Positions 4,473-5,326 of a DNA stretch of 5,326 bases are shown piece by piece; the stretch's first letter is position 1, and each line of letters begins with the position of its first letter. A program made the translations under genes and the position numbers. The notes beneath the pieces are model-generated. The model saw only the letters and a list, made by a program, of their open reading frames with translations. It ran no database searches and was not told the DNA's origin. The stretch comes from an uncultured Candidatus Melainabacteria bacterium (lineage in GTDB: Bacteria; Cyanobacteriota; Vampirovibrionia; Gastranaerophilales; Gastranaerophilaceae), in the NCBI GenBank assembly GCA_946622835.1, contig CAMOQI010000084.1, positions 1 through 5,326 on the forward strand, written 5' to 3'.

Positions 4473-5096
4473 TTAATTAACTGAATATGCAATTTTCAGT
4501 ATTAATTCCTTTGAAATATTACCGGTAATAATGTATGTGTACTTTACGTTGTTCCATATACATCCTATACTGTTATTATCTATATATATGATATATACAA
4601 TTCCATTCTTTGTGACACTCTCATACTTTTGTTTCTCGGTATCAAAGTCAGCAGTTGAACCCACTGACGTTTTTTTCACTTGATACCAATCTTTTTGCTT
4701 GTTTTGATATTCATAATAAGCAACATTTTCGGCTTTATATTGGTCAATTATTTCAAATCCTTCGGGGATGTACCCTATAGTAATTTCACCAACCTCGTTA
4801 TGTTCACCTTCGGCAGCCGTATAGGTTGAGTGGTCAAAAAACTTATGAATAATATAGTCCCTGGAAGCGGGGATAGCAAACGCCGTAATTGTCATTGAAA
4901 TGATGAGTATTGCTGCAATCAAGGCAATCGTTGCCCTCTTGGTAAAGCGGTGATACTTATCCCTTCTCATTTTATCAAAAAGAATACGCATTCTTTTTTC
5001 ATGCTGTTTGCTGAATTCGATTGCCTCAAATTCCGCAGGAAAGGATGCAATCCAGCGCTGATTGGATAAATAACAAGCCTCTTCAAATACGCTCAT
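4473..5096 (-). CDS. Probable membrane anti-sigma factor with DUF4367-like domain
   Basis: This 207-residue single-pass membrane protein has a cytoplasmic N-terminus of about 54 residues (E-F-S-K-Q-H-E-K-R-M-R-I-L-F-D-K-M), a transmembrane helix at about 55-77 (from A-T-I-A-L-I to A-F-A-I-P-A), and an outer domain of about 130 residues. The end (from G-E-I-T-I-G-Y-I-P-E-G-F-E to I-L-K-I-A-Y-S-V) has the strand pattern of DUF4367 domains found in Clostridia next to sigma factors. The N-terminal part has no HxxxCxxC zinc motif. The start at 5096 is preferred because AAGGAGG lies 6 nt upstream and the sigma stop TAA is only 1 nt before it (TAATATG), implying coupled translation. The more distal ATG at 5117 lies inside the sigma gene without a ribosome binding site. 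The partner is the sigma factor encoded just upstream. Confidence 0.8.
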   Translation of the reverse strand: MSVFEEACYLSNQRWIASFPAEFEAIEFSKQHEKRMRILFDKMRRDKYHRFTKRATIALIAAILIISMTITAFAIPASRDYIIHKFFDHSTYTAAEGEHNEVGEITIGYIPEGFEIIDQYKAENVAYYEYQNKQKDWYQVKKTSVGSTADFDTEKQKYESVTKNGIVYIIYIDNNSIGCIWNNVKYTYIITGNISKELILKIAYSVN

Positions 5097-5097
5097 A

Positions 5098-5326
5098 TTA
5101 GTCCTCCTTGTCCACATACTCTTTCAGCTTTTCGATGGCTGTATTCAGCTTTTTCTTAATGAAATAATCCGTAGTTTCATACATTCTGGCAATCTCGCTG
5201 ACCTTAAACTTATAGGTGTATTTCAAATAGACCAGGTTGCGTTCCTCATCATTTAACAGATTATCAATAGCGTAGCTCAAATCCATGGCTTCCACCTTGT
5301 CCGGCTTGAAGTCCGGCGTTTTGTCA
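5098..5326 (-). CDS. RNA polymerase sigma factor (ECF-type), region 4, partial
   Basis: The open frame runs off the window edge, leaving 75 C-terminal residues and the TAA at 5100-5098. They match sigma-70 region 4: a helix D-L-S-Y-A-I-D-N-L-L-N-D-E-E-R-N, then V-Y-L-K-Y, then the helix-turn-helix K-V-S-E-I-A-R-M-Y-E-T-T-D-Y-F-I-K-K-K-L, closing with A-I-E-K-L-K-E-Y. This is the -35-binding domain of an extracytoplasmic-function style factor. The helix-turn-helix is somewhat divergent from the usual (S-x-x-E-I-A-x-x-x-x-x-S-x-x-T-V-K). The amino end and region 2 are missing from the window. A GTG at 5295-5293 is internal, not a start. The downstream anti-sigma gene starts 1 nt after its stop, so both are in one operon. 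Confidence 0.85.
   Translation of the reverse strand, partial: DKTPDFKPDKVEAMDLSYAIDNLLNDEERNLVYLKYTYKFKVSEIARMYETTDYFIKKKLNTAIEKLKEYVDKED

Noticed and set aside
5115..5117. Earlier ATG for the anti-sigma gene
   Set aside because: It lies inside the sigma gene, has no ribosome binding site, and the extra seven residues add nothing recognisable; ATG at 5096 has AAGGAGG at 6 nt.
1..5326. CRISPR array, tRNA, rRNA or intact insertion sequence
   Set aside because: No regularly spaced long repeats, no cloverleaf or rRNA-like stretch, and no transposase with terminal repeats was seen.

Overview
The window comes from a low-GC Gram-positive bacterium, most likely a gut Clostridia relative of Ruminococcus/Oscillospiraceae. 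The reasons are AT-rich codon use, strong GGAGG-type ribosome binding sites, intrinsic terminators with U-tracts, a LytTR regulator, a sigma factor paired with a DUF4367-type membrane anti-sigma protein, and a small secreted DUF6147-like protein. The assignment rests on family recognition by eye; no search was run.

Layout. Positions 1-123 are a promoter region with tandem TTTTGYA boxes and a long AT inverted repeat over the -10. Positions 124-2098 hold an AIPR-family (abortive infection/phage resistance) gene split by a +1 reading-frame change near 373-385. The first 88-codon frame has the start, a good ribosome binding site and the N-terminal D of a probable PD-(D/E)xK-type nuclease site. 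The second frame has the Q-x-K half of that site, the AIPR signature motifs and a C-terminal S1-like OB-fold. Positions 2261-2554 encode a small XRE repressor with a candidate operator dyad just upstream and a clear terminator after it. Positions 2662-3111 encode an unrecognised 149-residue helical protein preceded by a perfect palindrome. Positions 3181-3885 encode a receiver-LytTR regulator whose receiver pocket is degenerate, with Glu in place of the phospho-acceptor Asp.

The right third is on the minus strand and converges on the LytTR gene: a DUF6147-like secreted protein (3941-4333) and a two-gene unit of a sigma factor (truncated by the window edge) followed by its probable transmembrane anti-sigma factor (start 5096, stop 4473). 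Each minus-strand unit ends in a hairpin followed by a U-tract.

How they work together. The left part looks like an accessory defence/regulation block: a probable anti-phage nuclease, now broken or misread, followed by small regulators. The sigma/anti-sigma pair is an ordinary envelope-sensing module. No direct functional link between the blocks can be shown from sequence alone. The most unusual points are the break exactly between the two halves of the AIPR nuclease site, the S1 fusion, and the phosphate-independent look of the LytTR receiver.
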